Of a stretch of DNA of 64,000 nt, positions 63,904-64,000 are shown in pieces. The notes beneath the pieces are model-generated. The model was not told where the DNA came from. It searched no databases and saw nothing but the letters and a program-made list of their open reading frames with translations. Position numbers and translations under genes: made by a program. The first letter of the stretch is position 1, and the number at the start of each line of letters is the position of its first letter. Source of the DNA: Cellulophaga sp. HaHaR_3_176 (GTDB lineage: Bacteria > Bacteroidota > Bacteroidia > Flavobacteriales > Flavobacteriaceae). Location of the stretch: contig NZ_CP058990.1 in the NCBI RefSeq assembly GCF_019021925.1, positions 2,940,001-3,004,000 of the forward strand, in the 5' to 3' direction.

Positions 63904-64000
63904 AATAATACGTTTTATTAAGCCATAAAAATAGAACAATTCCAAAGAAATAGGTTTCTTTGCATTCGGTTTAATTAAAATAATTCAATCTTTTTCAAAA

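Overview
The window comes from an AT-rich Bacteroidota chromosome, most likely a marine member of the Flavobacteriaceae. The evidence is four intact TonB-dependent receptors with Bacteroidota-type N-terminal plug extensions, many short-signal lipoproteins, TAnnTTTG-type -7 promoter boxes, Bacteroidota-type housekeeping proteins (long IleRS with a GIHH signature, eukaryote-like GlyRS, DUF5689, Oar-like receptor) and almost no Shine-Dalgarno sites. The genus cannot be fixed from the sequence alone. I see no tRNA, rRNA, CRISPR array, transposase or phage gene.

Layout. 1-4.8 kb: the end of an unidentified gene, a group II PLP decarboxylase, radA, an aldo/keto reductase and exonuclease III. 4.9-5.5 kb: a previously intact TonB-dependent receptor reduced to a frameshifted remnant. 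5.8-16.1 kb: an accessory-looking run of plus-strand genes: two small membrane proteins, secreted proteins of unknown function, a putative metal-uptake unit (His/Cys-rich peptide, ZnuD-like receptor, acidic surface lipoprotein), a GNAT acetyltransferase, a translationally coupled pair of small unknowns, a lipoprotein/hydrolase/phosphodiester-glycosidase group and a fatty acid hydroxylase-type membrane protein. 16.2-24.9 kb: katG with an OxyR-like operator, glyS, a coiled-coil membrane protein, a ComF-type phosphoribosyltransferase, an Ig-like lipoprotein, an omega-amidase and an ankyrin protein. 25.3-29.8 kb: two adjacent, clearly paralogous pairs of soluble PAS histidine kinase plus single-domain receiver. 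29.9-35.1 kb: a receptor, a DUF5689/lamin-tail lipoprotein and a divergent secreted EEP nuclease, looking like one nutrient-acquisition unit. 35.2-38.9 kb: a four-helix membrane protein and a 1070-aa Oar-like receptor. 39-45.4 kb: pgi, an M23 peptidase, tryptophan 2,3-dioxygenase, a DUF3108 protein and hpd, with a strongly structured small-RNA candidate between the last two. 45.6-49.6 kb: a patatin with an outer-membrane barrel, and uvrC. 49.6-50.2 kb: a structured AT-rich gap that ends in a 28-codon membrane peptide. 50.2-56 kb: 5-formyl-THF cyclo-ligase, lspA, a DUF4097-like protein, a DksA-like protein and ileS. 56.1-64 kb: an alanine-rich repeat lipoprotein, a haem-receptor-like TonB protein, recO, gdhA, a cystathionine gamma-synthase-type enzyme, a DUF3298 lipoprotein and a DinB-family protein.

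How it fits together. Most of the window is an ordinary chromosomal backbone (repair, translation, central metabolism, aromatic amino acid catabolism, envelope maintenance) interrupted by outer-membrane uptake units. The points most worth following up are the unannotated structured RNA at about 44.1 kb, the decayed receptor at 5.0-5.5 kb, the putative metal-uptake cassette, the receptor/lipoprotein/nuclease unit, the duplicated PAS kinase/receiver pairs with an unusual phosphoacceptor box, and the OxyR-like element before katG.
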